Source of the DNA: Centrapalus pauciflorus
Lineage: Eukaryota > Streptophyta > Magnoliopsida > Asterales > Asteraceae
Length of the DNA stretch: 64,000 nt
Direction: 5' to 3'
NCBI GenBank assembly: GCA_020465985.1
Contig: JAANYP010007143.1
Span: forward strand, 159,820-223,819
Position numbers and translations under genes: made by a program. The notes below the pieces were generated by a model that saw only the letters and a list, made by a program, of their open reading frames with translations, had not been told where the DNA came from and made no database searches. Within the stretch, counting starts at the first letter, position 1. The number at the start of each line of letters is the position of its first letter. Below, piece after piece: positions 1 through 12,316 of this stretch.

Positions 1-335
1 TGCCTACCAACATATCAAACTAGATAATGTATAACACTTAGAATTTTAGGTGCATTATGTGTGAAAGCTTAACACTTAGAGATTGTAATGACTGTGCTAA
101 TTTTCGTCACGTTGAACCTATGTATGTAAGACTTAACTCATTTTCTGATATTCTCTTTTTTTGAACTTTTTATGGTTTTCTCTCTTTTTTTCTTTTGGTT
201 TTTAAAAATAAGAATAAGAAAATAAAATATCCTGCTAACTTACTATAAAAGGAAAATCTCCTAAGCTACTAAACTTACTATAAAAAGAAAGAAACTCTAA
301 TGCTATAAAAGGAAATAAACTCTACTAAGGTCAAT
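1..335 (-). other. Non-coding segment downstream of pol, element A
   Basis: AT-rich sequence with no ORF. It matches the segment just after pol in A' (from about 22490), B (about 52410) and C (about 61410), including the shared text for 'tgcctaccaa', 'ggtgcattatgtgtgaaag' and 'gctaattttcgtcac'. The hairpin array found in the other copies would lie to the left of the window. Confidence 0.8.
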
Positions 336-3300
336 TTACTCTGGATTACGCATTCCGTTTAGTTGAACTAAAAACTCAAAACGTGACTTATCAAAAGCTT
401 TGGTAAATAAATCTGCATTATTATCATCCGTTGCAACTTTTACCAGCTTAATTAAGTTCTTTTCAGCACAATCACGAATAAAATGATGTCTTATGTCTAT
501 GTGCTTGGTTCTACTTTGTTTAACTGGATTATTTGTTATTGCAATAGTTGACTGGTTATCTATCCTAATAGGAGTATAAGTATAAGTCAAACCGTAATCC
601 CGCAATTGTTGTTGTATCCACAAAACCTGTGAAAAGCAACTACCCGCAGCAACATATTCGGCCACGCACGTTGACATGGCCACCGAAGTCTGTTTCTTGC
701 ATTGCAAGGAAATGAGCCTCCCTCCAAGGAACTGACAACCTCCAGTTGTTGACTTGCGATTCAAGCTGCATCCTCCATAGTCTGAATCCGTGAACGCCTC
801 CAATTCCAGATCGCCCTCCGCGTGATACCAAAGTCCCAGCTTCGGTTTCGACTTGAGGTATCTCTGAATCCGCTTCACAGCTTTCATGTGCATCTCTTTT
901 GGATTAGCTTGAAACCTAGAACAAATACACACAGCAAACATTATGTCAGGTTTAGAAGCAGTTAAATACATGAGTGACCCAATCATGGCCCGATATAGCG
1001 TCGGATCCACATCGGTATCACTTTTTGTACCCAGTCCGAGATTATGATTCACTTGAATCGGCGTGCTAAAGTGAGCTGTCAGCTTGGTTCCTTCCATCCC
1101 GAAGCGCTCTAAGATGTCATAGACATACTTCGTCTGATGAATAAACATGCCCTCCTTCCACTGTTCGACTTGCAAACCTAGAAAGAAGTTCAACTCACCT
1201 ATCGCACTCATCTCAAACTTAGACTTCATCACCTTTTCAAAGTCTGTGCACATCTGCACGTCTGATGACCCGAAAATTATATCATCGACGTACACTTGTA
1301 CCAAAATGAAATGTTCACCTTTTTGCTTCACGAAGAGCGTACTATCTATTCTCCCTCTTTCAAACTCGTTGTTTAAAAGATGATTAGATAGAGTCTCGTA
1401 CCACGCCCTTGGTGCTTGATGTAATCCATACAAAGCCTTATCTAACCGATAAACTCTGTCTGGATATTTTGAATCTGTAAACCCAGGTGGCTGTTCCACA
1501 TACACCGGCTCCTTCACTTTCCCATAAAGAAATGCGCTCTTTACATCGAGTTGATAAACTTTGAAACCTTTGAAGGAAGCAAAAGCTAGAAACAGACGAA
1601 TTGCTTCAAGCCTTGCCACTGGCGCAAACACTTCATTGTAATCGATTCCTTCCTCTTGGTTGAAACCCTTTACCACAAGCCTTGTTTTGTTGCGAGTGAC
1701 TATACCCCGATCATCTCTATTGCACTTAAAAACCCATTTGGTTCCTATTGCAACTTCTCCTCGAGGTAACGGAAGTAACTCCCACACTTCTAGTTACCTA
1801 AACTGTGACAGTTCTTCCTGCATCGCTTCAACCCAAAAGTTGTCTTTTAGTGCCATTTGCACATTTTTCGGCTCTACTTGCGAAATGAAACATGAGTAGA
1901 GGCAAGTATGAAAGGTCTCGGAGTCATTGATCATCGACAACAACACTGTGTTGTTATTCAAACTACTCTTAGTCCTCACACCAGCATTAGGATTTCCTAT
2001 GATACTCTCAATTTGATGATTCTTATTAATCCTAGATGTTTCTATCTCGTCAACTCTAAGATTATCTCCCATATTTGATCCGATCTCTCCTAACGGGGGA
2101 ACGACTTCAGACTCCATATTTTCTTCCTCATGGACACTGTCTTCAGAGTTAGAATTTGTTGTCTGATTTTCGTCTGTAGGCACTTTAGAATCATTTTCTT
2201 CTGGAGATCTATCTTCAGTTGATGTAGGCTCGGATGTTGATGGAAAGGTGGTCCTCGAAAAACTTTGACCCTCGTCATTCAGATTTAATGACGACATGTC
2301 CTGTTCGATTGTACCTGCATTTGCATCCAAAGGAATGTTAAATGACTCAAACAATTAGTCATAATCAAATATCCATTCCGGTCCAGTTTGGGGTTCATGT
2401 GTATAACTTGTGACATCAATGTTATACACAATCTCTACTGTACCATTAGATTTGTTAAAAACCCGTTTGTTTGGTGAGTTCGGCACATAACCTAGGAAGT
2501 ATCCTTCGTCAGCCTTTTCACCAAACTTAGGTTGATGTTTTGTTTTCATTAATGTACATGGTACCCCAAAAGGTTCGAAGCCAATTAAATTTGGTGGCCT
2601 TTTATTCACAACTTCATAACAGGTTTTGTTCAATGATTTGACAGTAAGGACCCGGTTTAACACATGGCACGCGGTATTCACTGCCTCCCCCCAAAACATG
2701 GTAGGAAGCTTTGAATTCGAAAGCATGGTCCTTGCTGCCTCAATCAAAGTCCTGTTTTCCATTCGGCCACCCCATTTTGTTGTGGCTCATAAGGTGCACT
2801 AAATTAATGCACTATGCCATTTGATAGGCAATATACACCAGTAACCGTGTTTTTGAATTCAGTTCCGTTATCACTTCTGATACGCTTAACCCTCGTTCCA
2901 TAAGAGTTTTCAACTTGGTCTAAGAACCTGATGAGCTTTGCAGTAGTCTCGTCCTTTGTACCTAAAAAGAAAACCCAAGAAAAACGTGAGTAATCATCAG
3001 TAATAAGCAAACAGTATCAACTACCACCCATACTCCTTTTTTTGTTTGGTCCGAAGAGGTCCATATGAAACAAATCGAATGTGGCAGCTATTGAGCTCTA
3101 AGTCTTGGACTTGTGTGCCTTCTTGTGTTGTTTTCCTTTCTTGCACGGTAGACACTTATCCTCAAACTGAAAACCCTTCATGGGAACACCTTGCACCAAC
3201 CCATTTTTCATAATGTAGTTCATTTTTCTTAGGTGCAAGTGTGCCATACGTCTGTGCCATAAAACCGATTCAGTCTCTGAAGCTTTTGATAGTAGACAAA

Positions 3301-3718
3301 TTGGTCCCATCGAAGACTCCGGCTTGTTCATGTCGAGCATGTACATGTCATTCTTCCTTGGAGCCCTCATTAGTATCCATTCTTCAGGTACGTGGAATCC
3401 CGGTTTTAGCACTAACGCCTCAGTATCAGGGAAAAGTACTGAGTTCTTCTTATCACAGATTTGAGATACACTAATGAGATTGTGAACTAGTTTATCAACG
3501 TGATAAACTTGATCCAATTTGATAGTCCCATTAGTGACCACTCCAGTACCGGTGATATCTCCTCCCTTATTACCAGCGAATGATACAAAGCCACGATTCC
3601 CTCCCTTGAAGTCTGCGAGTAGACTTCTTTCCCCTATCATGTTCCTGGAGCAACCACTGTCGACGAACCACTTGTTGTTTTGACCTGTAGTTATCTCCTG
3701 CACATGAAAGAAAATAGG
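336..3718 (-). pseudogene. pol: Copia pol pseudogene, element A (protease, integrase, RT, RNase H)
   Basis: The frame opens directly after the gag stop. In order it shows an aspartic protease site (WFVDSGCSRN, about 3660), a GAG-pre-integrase zinc region (LWHRRMAHLHLRK with CLPCKKGK), the integrase core (RSDNGTEFKN near 2860), RT with the catalytic motif VYVDDIIFGSSD near 1285, and RNase H (EAFTDSDYGGC, KHIDIRHHF). Breaks seen: stops near 1791 and 2355 where sister copies have Lys, a frameshift near 2760, a stop near 2800, a Trp-to-TGA stop at 3017-3019, and a stop near 3098. The true stop is 336-338. It would have encoded the replication and integration enzymes; this copy cannot produce a full product. 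Confidence 0.93.
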
Positions 3719-6563
3719 TTAGTTATCACGGGAAACCCAAGCCATAACTGACTTGGTGATACCATTCTCGTCCACATACTTGAACTCTTTCAAATACCCA
3801 TCTCTCCTTTCAGGTGACTTGGGTTTTTTATTTTGAGTCTGTTGTGGTGCCGAGTGATTTAAGTTCACTCTCGGCCTTTGTGTAGGCATTTGCCGTGGAG
3901 CTCTTGAAAAGTTTCGATTATAAGCCAATTCCGATTGATATCCCTGAGCTCTACCTGGTGTTTGATGTTTTACAGGAGTGTGTGACCTAACAGGAGTGTA
4001 AGCTCTGCTAGGTGTAGTACTCCTATAATTCTGTTGCGGTCCTGACCTGGATTCATTAGTGGCTCTATTTGGTGAATTAGTCTTAATCACTTCTTCGGGT
4101 CGACCTGACACAGGTGTGTGTTTCACAGCAGATTTTGGTGCAGCTTGCACAGTTTTCTCGTTATTGTGAGAACTACTTGTGCTTGCAACACTTGTAGAAG
4201 GCTTATGTTGTTCCGGCTTTCCAGTTTTAGGTGTAGAGTCTACTTTCCTATGTGGACAACTAGAAGCAACATGCCCCCTTTCGTGACATCTAAAGCAAGA
4301 CATTTTGTCAATCGACTTTTTATGTGTGCCCTTTGGCTTAGGTGTCTCACTAGTGGCTTGTTCTTTTGTTTCAACTATAGTGACTGGTTCCTCCTCCTGA
4401 TCATTAAAGTCAATTTTGTGTTGTCCTACAGGCTTTTCACTAGAGGATGGCACAAACTTAACCTTCTTAATCTAGACATTATGAGTGGTCACCTTAGTTT
4501 CTTTTTCTTTAGCAATTTCAGACACTGGTTCAGGTTTTTCCTCTGATTCAACTGATTTTTCAGTTTTCTCCTGAGGTTGAGGTACGTAGTTATCATTGAA
4601 AGGTGGAGGACTCTCATGATACCCTAGACCTACAGGCTTCTTAGACTGACGTTGTGCATCTAAGATCTTCCCTAGGTTGAGTGATGAGTTCCTAAACTTT
4701 TCAAGTTTACTGTTTACCTCAGCTACCTTTACCTTAGATTCTGCTAGCTCTACTTCTTTAGTTTTAAGTTCTTTTGTCAATGCCTCAACATGTTCATACA
4801 TCAGTTCTAATCTAACACACTGTTCGCTTAGCTTGGCCTTTAGAGCTATGACATCTTGTGCATATGCCTTAAGCTTATTTCGAAGGTCTTCCTTGAAATC
4901 TATTAAGCAAGTGTTGTAAGATTTTAATGATTCATTCTGAGCAGATACAGTTTGATGTGATGCAAGTACTAAATTTAACCTATCGTTAGACGGTAGCACA
5001 GAAAACACATAAATCATGGAAAAGAGAAAAGTTCAGAGTTACCTTGGCATGACCTAATTCCACGTTAGCCATCTGTGCAGCGAACTCCAGAATCGTCTGA
5101 TCTTCTGACTTTTCTACCCACATCGGAATGCTTTCATTCTGATTGTTGTCCCCTATCTTTTCCTCTGCTCCATCACTTCCAGTCTCGGTTACTTCAGCCA
5201 TAAAGGCTCTAGCATTCGACTCTGGATGTGCACTTCAGTCATAAGTACCATCTGGCTGTCTGTCTGATGTGACATTGGTTAACAGACCAGCTATATTTGC
5301 CTGACTGGTTGAACTACCTGGCAGATATCTCCCTTGAGATTGATTCTGATACTGGTTCTGGTAGTTTTCTACTTTCGGTCTCTGACACTCTCTAGCAAAG
5401 TGCCCTAACCCTTGGCAGTTGTAACACTTAACCTTGGACTTATAAAATCCAATCTTATTGTTACTAACGTTGAGGTTTATGCCCGTCCTCTTGATGAACC
5501 TTTTAACTCTCTGAGTTACCATGGCCAGTTGCCATTGCAGATCCATCTCTTCTAGATCGTCAGGATCTACCTGATCATAATCCTCATCCCAAAGTGCAGG
5601 ATCGTTGATTTTTCCGTAAACACAATTATCGTAGGCGGCCACAAATGAAGCCAACAGATTTAGATAGTCTTCAGCTGATTTTGCGCTCATAGGAATCTTT
5701 GAATACCCTTGAGGTGTAGATGTAGATGTAGCCTGATTCTGCTTTTCTTCTGGTCTAGTAAACCCTAAGAAAGCCCTACTCACTGAGTCTTCTGATTCAA
5801 CCGGTGTCGATGTCTCTCCCGAGAAGAATGCTGTAGCCGTCTTCACATCAGTTGCCCCTGAAGATTTGGACTTCCCAAAGTACATGTCCGGATCCTGTAC
5901 TTGTTCGTAATCCCTTTCCTTCTTAAGCAAATCAAAGTGATAGGCCCTTAGCGTTTCTATTACACTGTCTAGAGTAAGAGTATAGAACTTGTCTTCATCA
6001 TGCTTTATCAATGCCACATACATTTCCCATTTGGCAGGTAAAGCATCCAGAATTTTTACGATCTTTTCAGTCTTACTATACTCCACATCGTGGCTGTCTA
6101 ACTCAGTTAGCAAATGGTAGAATCTTGTAATAGTCTCATCCAGCTTTTCGTTCTTCAAGGCTTTCAAGATCGCGAACTGCTGCTTGAGCATTTTCATTCT
6201 ATTCTTCCTGACCCTCGGGTTACCTTCACACCGTTTCTCCAAAGAATCCCACAGCTCTTTTGCTGTTTTCTGATTGCGGAAAGTGTGCAAGATCTCCTGA
6301 GGTAACGTCATTCTAATGATAGCGAATTCCCGGTTCTCGGCCTCATACAGCTTCTTATCATCATCTTTCATTTTTGAATATGGCACGATCTTTTGTCGTC
6401 CTTCAATCTCAGCCGTTGGTGGAATGTATCCTTCATCTATACAAATCCACATCCGCATATCATTAAATCTTGCGAAGTCGGTGAACCTATCCTTCCACCA
6501 ATAGTAATCTTCTAATTTCATCAACTTAGGTGGGGAATTCGCTTTTCCGACCTCGTGATCCAT
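3719..6563 (-). pseudogene. gag: Copia gag pseudogene, element A
   Basis: Start ATG at 6563 begins MDHEVGKANSPPKLMKLEDY, followed by a UBN2/DUF4219-type Gag region with LYEAENREFAIIRM. A first CCHC knuckle (CYNCQGLGHFAREC) lies near 5420, a coiled coil of alternating charged and Leu residues near 4650-4960, and a second CCHC knuckle (CFRCHERGHVASSC) near 4280. A basic Ser/Pro/Thr-rich tail ends SVMAWVSRDN. Full length would be about 948 codons, long for a Copia Gag. Breaks: TGA at 5235-5237 in place of a Trp codon (A' has TGG there, B has TAG) and a one-base frameshift near 5000. Gag would assemble the virus-like particle and bind element RNA. Confidence 0.9.
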
Positions 6564-7179
6564 CTCAATAGACCTCTATAGACTTGTCATTGTTTCAAAT
6601 ATTTTTGAATTTAAACTTAATTAATTTAATTCAAAATTAATTTAAATTAACTCTTTTGAATTTGAATATATATACGAATTTAATTAATTTTAAACTGGTT
6701 TGGAATTAAATTCGAAATTAAGTTTGAAGTCCAACTATGTTCGAAATTATAGTCAAACTCGAAGGTTCAAGTAAATTCGAAATCCTAATTCGATTTTAGA
6801 GTAAAATCGAAAGCCAGCAAATTCGAATTGGCCAAACTCGAATCAAACCCTAAGGAACCTCGAAAGGAGCGTATTTTCTGACAAACTCGAAAATGAGTAA
6901 ACCCTAATACCCCCTTAATAAACTCGAGCGCCGCAAGTTCGAAAAACGGCTAATACTTCGATTTTTCCAAGTTTTCAGATTAAACCTATATTTTTACGAG
7001 TAAAAATAACGATTTCGATCAAAAACATGAACTACTACAAAGTATTTTCCGAGATCTGACTTGATAAACTCGAATAACCTCCAAAAACGTGATATTAACC
7101 GTCCAAAACGTCAAGAAACCTAGGATGTTGCTTATGAACACGAAGACCACCAAGAACACCCAATTGCTCTGATACAACT
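6564..7179 (-). other. 5' leader with primer-binding site, element A
   Basis: Untranslated leader between LTR and gag. The PBS is at 7166-7177; on the minus strand it reads TTGTATCAGAGC, one base off the usual tRNA-iMet complement TGGTATCAGAGC. The rest is AT-rich and dense in TTCGAA/TCGAG motifs, a trait shared by the non-coding parts of this family. No ORF of note. Confidence 0.85.
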
Positions 7180-7733
7180 TGTAAGTTCTTGCTCTCTACA
7201 GATCTATCTCGACGCGACACCGTCCAACGAGTGCGGAATCCTCGTTAGCGGCTTGACGGTAAGATCACACAGACGGAAACACGGAGACTACCACCGTGTT
7301 AGACGAACGACTTAGAACGCCCCTACACGATGATTCTCTCTGAAACAACTCTCTGGAAACTTGCAAGTTTGAGATCGCCTTTTCTAATCGCTCTGATAAA
7401 CGTCTGCAAAAGTCTGATAATTAATCGAATTAACCCTTAATTATACTGACAGATTCGAGTTTGTCTGGGACAGATTCGAATCAGGCCCAAGGCCCATTCG
7501 AATTTGTCCTCGATGACAAATTCGAATTTACCTCAAATTCGAACCTCACATATCAAACTTATATTTGAACTTCTTGTAATACATTACACCAAGTTCAAAC
7601 ATACAAACAATCAATATCAAACACACATAACCACATATATCCAACACTAGTCAATATTCAATACCAAGTTACCTGACTTACACAAAATGCTATCAAAACT
7701 TAGATTGCTACCGTCACACAGAGTGTACTAACA
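7180..7733 (-). repeat. 5' LTR of Copia element A
   Basis: 554 bp, starting TGTAAGTTCTTG and ending GTACTAACA on the plus strand, so on the element strand it starts TGTTAGTAC and ends CTTACA. It aligns with the LTR of B (47038-47617) and more distantly with those of A' and C; the conserved blocks 'gagtgcggaatcctcgtta' and 'cgtcacacag' are visible. The adjoining PBS shows it is the 5' LTR of a minus-strand element. Confidence 0.92.
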
Positions 7734-9814
7734 AAGATTTAATCTAAAAGGAGTTACAACAATCATCATTCATCATCAAACTACAAGATTTTTGAGGTAA
7801 TTCTTGATTAAAATCCATAATTTCATGAGTTTGGTTCAGTTTTGTTAAAAACCGAAACCTATGATTTAAAATATGAAATTTATATGTTGCATGTGTAAAT
7901 TTGTGATAGATAATCATGTATTTAAGTAGTTTGAAGTTATAGAAACAAAAGTTTTGGGTTAGATCATTCAAATAAAGAAGAAATCCGAATTTTTGTAAAT
8001 ATTAGTGTTCTTGACAAAAATGGCTTATTTTGGATGATTTTGGGTAAATAATTGTGTTAATGATAAGTAAAATAGTGTAAAATCAACCTAATAATGATAA
8101 TATAACACTATATTAAGTTGCATGTTGATAAATATGGATTTAGTGAACTTCTGTTAAAAATCCGTATGAACATATGCTAGAACATGAAGAACAAAATCTG
8201 GAAAAATTCTAAGTATAGGGTCTGAATTCGGTTGAGACCCGAATTCGGATGGTGACCATTTCGGATCTCTAATTCAGATGAAAAAATTAACTCGGATGGT
8301 TTAATTTCGAATGTTCACTTCGGATGGGTGTTGATCCGAACTCGGATGACAAGTGATCCGAACTTGGAAGAGCCGAGTTCGGATGATACTAATTCGGATG
8401 ATATACATGGTCCGAATTCGGATATCTAATCCGGATCACCCAATCCGGATGGTTCGGATTCGTTATCTGAATTCGGATATTATATTTTGATGCTTTTAAA
8501 ATAATGATTATATAATGAAAGATTATGAGCAAAGCAACATGATATATACATATATATTTATATATTTTTTGAGAATTCAAGAAACAAAGAAAATGAACAA
8601 AATGAGTTATAAGATATCAATTATCAAAATCAGATCAGATAAAGAATTAGACCTAAAATGTTCTTGCTATGAATGATTTTGAACAGGTTCAGTTAAATTC
8701 TGAACAAAGATCTAAAGATTTAAAGATATTGAAAAGCGGGTCACAGAATTGAAAAGAATTGACAGAGATCAGATTGACAAAGATTTAAAGATAAATCCTG
8801 AGATAACTCAGGTGGTGGATTTTATATCTGCTTGATAAAGACCATAGAATCTGTGAGTTATAGATATTCAACTTTACTTGCGAGATTTCCTATTGAGACA
8901 TATTGTTGATGATAGATTAATTTGACATTCATTTATGATCAGCTGGATTGAGACATGTGCACACCATGGTTCGGTGATGCCCTGTGGATCATGATAGCTA
9001 TTTGATTTATCATTTTCATATGACATTGAATTTACAGTTTATTTCAAATATTGCTATGAGATTATTGCTATCATGACCTTGATTACTATGCTTTCACTAT
9101 TGCATGCATCCTTTGACATATCGATTCAGCTTAAGATGATTAGCATTGACGGTCTATTGTTCTAGACCATGCTATTTCCCCAGTTCTATCGAACTTGGTA
9201 TAATACTCCGATGTTCCACCATGTTGATTTACTGGTAGCTAGCCCAGTATGTGGCTGATCCCCACAATTTAAGCGTGAGCGTGGCTTGAACATCATCCGA
9301 CTCTACGACTACTATGTCTCAATCATGAGTGGCTGTAGCGGCAGTCAAGATATATCACACTAGACCCATGATCCGCTTGATAATGCATGTAATCTGAAAA
9401 TCTATATTCTCACTAAGCATTGCTTATAGTTGTTGTTTGACCTTTTTACAAGGAAAGATAAAGGAAAGTCACCTGTTGGACCTAGTTCTTAGGTCTTACA
9501 AGAATCAAGTTGAAGTTTTCATAGACCACTACTCAACAAACCCTTCGATACTGATTGGTAGATGAAAATTGTGGTGGTCTGGGTAGATTGATTTGATTGT
9601 ATGATGACATGAATTAGATTAGATTGTACCCTTTATAAGTTTAATTTGAAAACTGTAAATATGATCTAAAATAGTATTAAACTTATCCTAAAATGTTTGT
9701 ACTGTAATTTTAAATTCCGCAACATAATTACTCTATCTTATTTATGATTGGTATCGTGTTGCATGATGTGGGACCTAGACTCTGAGGACTGCCCCGTAAG
9801 GGGAGGTCTTCACA
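7734..9814 (+). repeat. 5' LTR of Gypsy element F (left part cut by Copia A)
   Basis: Non-coding sequence ending GGGGAGGTCTTCACA at 9814, followed three bases later by a tRNA-iMet primer site. That makes it the end of a long Gypsy LTR, as in element E. Its left boundary is not visible because Copia A interrupts it. It contains the motif cluster listed separately and no convincing gene; small ORFs such as 7744-7971 have no family resemblance. Confidence 0.75.
8222..8484. repeat. Dispersed ATTCGGATG/GATCCGAA motif cluster in the F LTR
   Basis: Within about 260 bp the motif (A/T)TTCGGAT(G) and its inverse ATCCGAAT recur more than a dozen times in both orientations, for example 'gaattcggatggtgacc', 'gatccgaactcggatgac', 'gtccgaattcggatatc'. 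Spacing is irregular, so it is not a simple tandem array; inverted pairs could form short hairpins. Confidence 0.8.
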
Positions 9815-9817
9815 GGA

Positions 9818-9829
9818 TGGTATCAGAGC
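9818..9829 (+). other. Primer-binding site, Gypsy F
   Basis: TGGTATCAGAGC, the exact complement of the 3' end of plant initiator-Met tRNA, three bases after the end of the LTR. It primes minus-strand DNA synthesis. Confidence 0.93.
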
Positions 9830-10013
9830 CCATAGTTTGAGTGAATCAAGTATTACGTGAGTAATACTTGGTCTCAAAATGAAGCAATACATATGTATCA
9901 ATCATCTAGGTGGTTTGAACTGAGATAGGATGTACAGACTGTTAGGATGGGTAAAGGGTACATAGATCTAAGTCTATAAACTGATAGTTAAATGATTTTA
10001 ATTTTCAGTAAAG

Positions 10014-11404
10014 ATGTCAGGATCAGGTGATATTCCAAACAACATGACTCCCCAGAAAATGTTTGAAGTGATGCAACAACTATTAGCCCAACATTCTAAA
10101 CAACAAAATAAGAATATGCAAGAACAGCTTCAGGCTAGAGATGAGGCCGAAACAAAAAGACGCACTGATTAAAAGAATAAGAGAAAAGATAAACAAGTCC
10201 AGAATAATGAATCTGATTCTGATAACTCGAACCCTGAAACCCAAATTGAACAGCCGAAAGGCTGTAAGTTCAAAGATTTCAAAGCTAGCGGTGCCCTGAA
10301 CTTTGAGGGTACAGTCAATCTAATTCAGGCGAAGGATTGGATTAGTCACACTGAAGAAATCTTCAGGATATCTGATTGCTTAGAATCAAAGAAGGTGAGT
10401 TATGCATCTGCGCTGTGTGTTGGTGGTGCCCGTGCTTGGTGGAAAACCCAGAGAAGCATATATGGAGAAGAGGTAATACAGACTTTGGAATGGGATCGAT
10501 TCCTAGATATGTTCAACGCAAAATATTGTCCTGTTGACCAAAAAGACAAAATGGAGGTTCAATTGATGCAGTTAACTCAGGGAACCAAGACTGTTGATGA
10601 GTACGAGCACGAATTCTCGAGGCTTTGTGGTTATTCCTCGTATCAAGTAGCCACTAAAGAAAGAAAGATGAATCGATTCCGCGGAGCGCTTAACCCGAGA
10701 TATCGACACCCAATGAGCGCGATAAAGTATAAGAGTTACTTAGAGATGGTTGAAGCTGCTAGACAGATCGAGAGAGGATACTTAGACTATGGCGATCAAC
10801 TCTATGCTCCATCAACTAACCCGACATGTCCTTCTCCTCCAAAGAAGCAAAGATTTGGCAGATTCTTCAAGCCAAATAAATCACAACCCCAGCAATCCCA
10901 GCAGTACAGCTCGCCTCAGAAATTTCAAGCCTATTCTCTAACGAATGAGCCCCGATATTGTAAAAGATGTAGGAAATCACACACGGGAATGTGCAATCCC
11001 GAAGATGTAACCTGTTACGCATGTGGCAGAATCGGCCACAGCAGTGAAGAGTGTCCCCAACGAGGACTTGGATGTGTTAAGTGCGGAAAGCGCGGACACT
11101 TTATGTATCAGTGTCGCAGTGGACAACGAGGTCAATCACAATCATCAGCTGGAGGTTCTACAATGAAACGTTCAGCTGCAACTCCAACCGCAAGGACTCG
11201 TGCTTTTTATATAACAGCCAAGGAAGCAAAGGAAACTCCTGACGTGGTTACCGATACGTTTTTGTTAAATTCGATACCTGCTCGTGTACTATTCGATTCC
11301 GGTGCTAGTCGTTCCTTTATATCAACTACCTTTGCTCGAAGACTGTCTAAATCTCCATCGAAGCTTTCCGTTATACTTGATAATGAGACGGCCAGTAACA
11401 ATTA
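10014..11404 (+). pseudogene. gag: Gypsy F gag-protease, first part
   Basis: ATG at 10014 (MSGSGDIPNNMTPQK). A stop TAA at 10170-10172 breaks the N-terminal part; the same frame continues through a Retrotrans_gag domain (WWKTQRSIYGEEV, LMQLTQGTKTVDEYEHEF) and three zinc knuckles (CKRCRKSHTGMC, CYACGRIGHSSEEC, CVKCGKRGHFMYQC). The retropepsin site VLFDSGASRSFIS is at about 11287-11325. The frame is cut in the protease at 11404 by element E and resumes at 42387. Apart from the early stop and the insertion this half looks intact. The 44 codons after 11404 in the open frame are read-through into the E LTR, not protein of F. Confidence 0.9.
11400..11404. repeat. Target-site duplication of Gypsy E, left copy
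   Basis: AATTA, repeated at 42382-42386. The protease frame of F resumes correctly across the two copies, which independently confirms the insertion. Confidence 0.93.
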
Positions 11405-12085
11405 TATAACACCTCGCTTTCTAAATTATGTGTTTATGTTGCAATTCGCGTTTTATGATGTAAATTATTGATATAATGAAATTAATTGCTAAGTTATGCA
11501 ATTAAATGATTGAAATTATTTTAAAGTTAATTTTATAAATATGTATTATTTATTAAGTGCTAAATATTAAAAGAAGGTATGAATAAAAAGTTGGTTGCCA
11601 AATTTTAAAGCTAAATACAAATACCCAAATAAAGAAAATTTTATTGCCTAAAGTGATTATTTTGAAATTTGGGAAAATATATATACCTAAATGAGAATTG
11701 AGTTCTCATTATCCACAAATTTCTTCCCTGCTTTTCCTTCCCTTCTTCAACCTACGATTTTATCTTCTTCACCTCAAGTTTCACCATTTGTGCAAATAAT
11801 CAAAGATTCAAGCTATAATCGAGCAACACTCAAGCAATCCAACAACGATCTACTAATTCTTAAGGTAATTTCGAAACTTAAAATGTTAGTGTGTGTACTG
11901 TGTGTTTTTGTGGGTTACGGTTTTGAATAATAAACCAAACCCAGAATCATTTGACCTCTGGCCAAGCCGTATAAGTCGTGTGTGTGTTTTATTACAACAT
12001 TTTGAACACCAATCTTCCTTTAATCTCCTTAAAATAGTGCTAAAAGATGAAGTGCAGTCGTGAAAGTGTTTGCATGGAAAGCTAG

Positions 12086-12240
12086 TACCGAAACCTTAAA
12101 GGTTTCGGTATATACCGAAACCCACTACATGAAAATACCGAAACCAAAGTATATATCGAGACCCACCGAAACTAACCGAAACTATGAAAAGTTTCGTTAA
12201 TACCGTGAAAAGTTTCGTTAATACCGAAACCGTTAGAAAC
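12086..12240. repeat. TACCGAAACC motif cluster with hairpin in the E LTR
   Basis: About ten copies of (T)ACCGAAACC or its inverse GGTTTCGGTA lie in 155 bp. The first pair at 12086-12110 forms a near-perfect hairpin with a 12-bp stem (TACCGAAACCTT / AAGGTTTCGGTA). The direct repeat 'taccgtgaaaagtttcgtta' is also present. The corresponding cluster in the 3' LTR lies at about 37008-37190. Confidence 0.85.
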
Positions 12241-12242
12241 CA

Positions 12243-12251
12243 TTACCGAAA

Positions 12252-12316
<65 letters not shown>

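Larger units (their letters stand above)
1..7733 (-). mobile_element. Copia LTR retrotransposon A (Sirevirus-like), 3' part outside window
   Basis: Read on the minus strand, this element has a 5' LTR (7180-7733), a primer-binding site, a leader, gag and pol, and then leaves the window before its extra ORF and 3' LTR. Domain order protease, integrase, reverse transcriptase, RNase H is the Copia order. The very large Gag and the close match to element A' (16944-30401) place it in the same Sirevirus-like family. Its LTR resembles that of element B more than those of A' and C. The coding region is broken in many places, so it is dead. It appears to be inserted in the LTR of Gypsy element F, but only one flank is visible, so the target duplication cannot be checked. 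Confidence 0.93.

Noticed and set aside
3719..4000. A gag-pol fusion by splicing from the conserved G/GTATTTG in the codons for DGYL to the AG before pol
   Set aside because: The joined reading frame does not match pol and hits a stop at once, so this donor cannot give a simple fusion; another donor remains possible.
11207..11401. ORF antisense to the Gypsy F protease, and similar ones at 16083-16304 and 16575-16895
   Set aside because: Shadows of well-supported sense coding regions.
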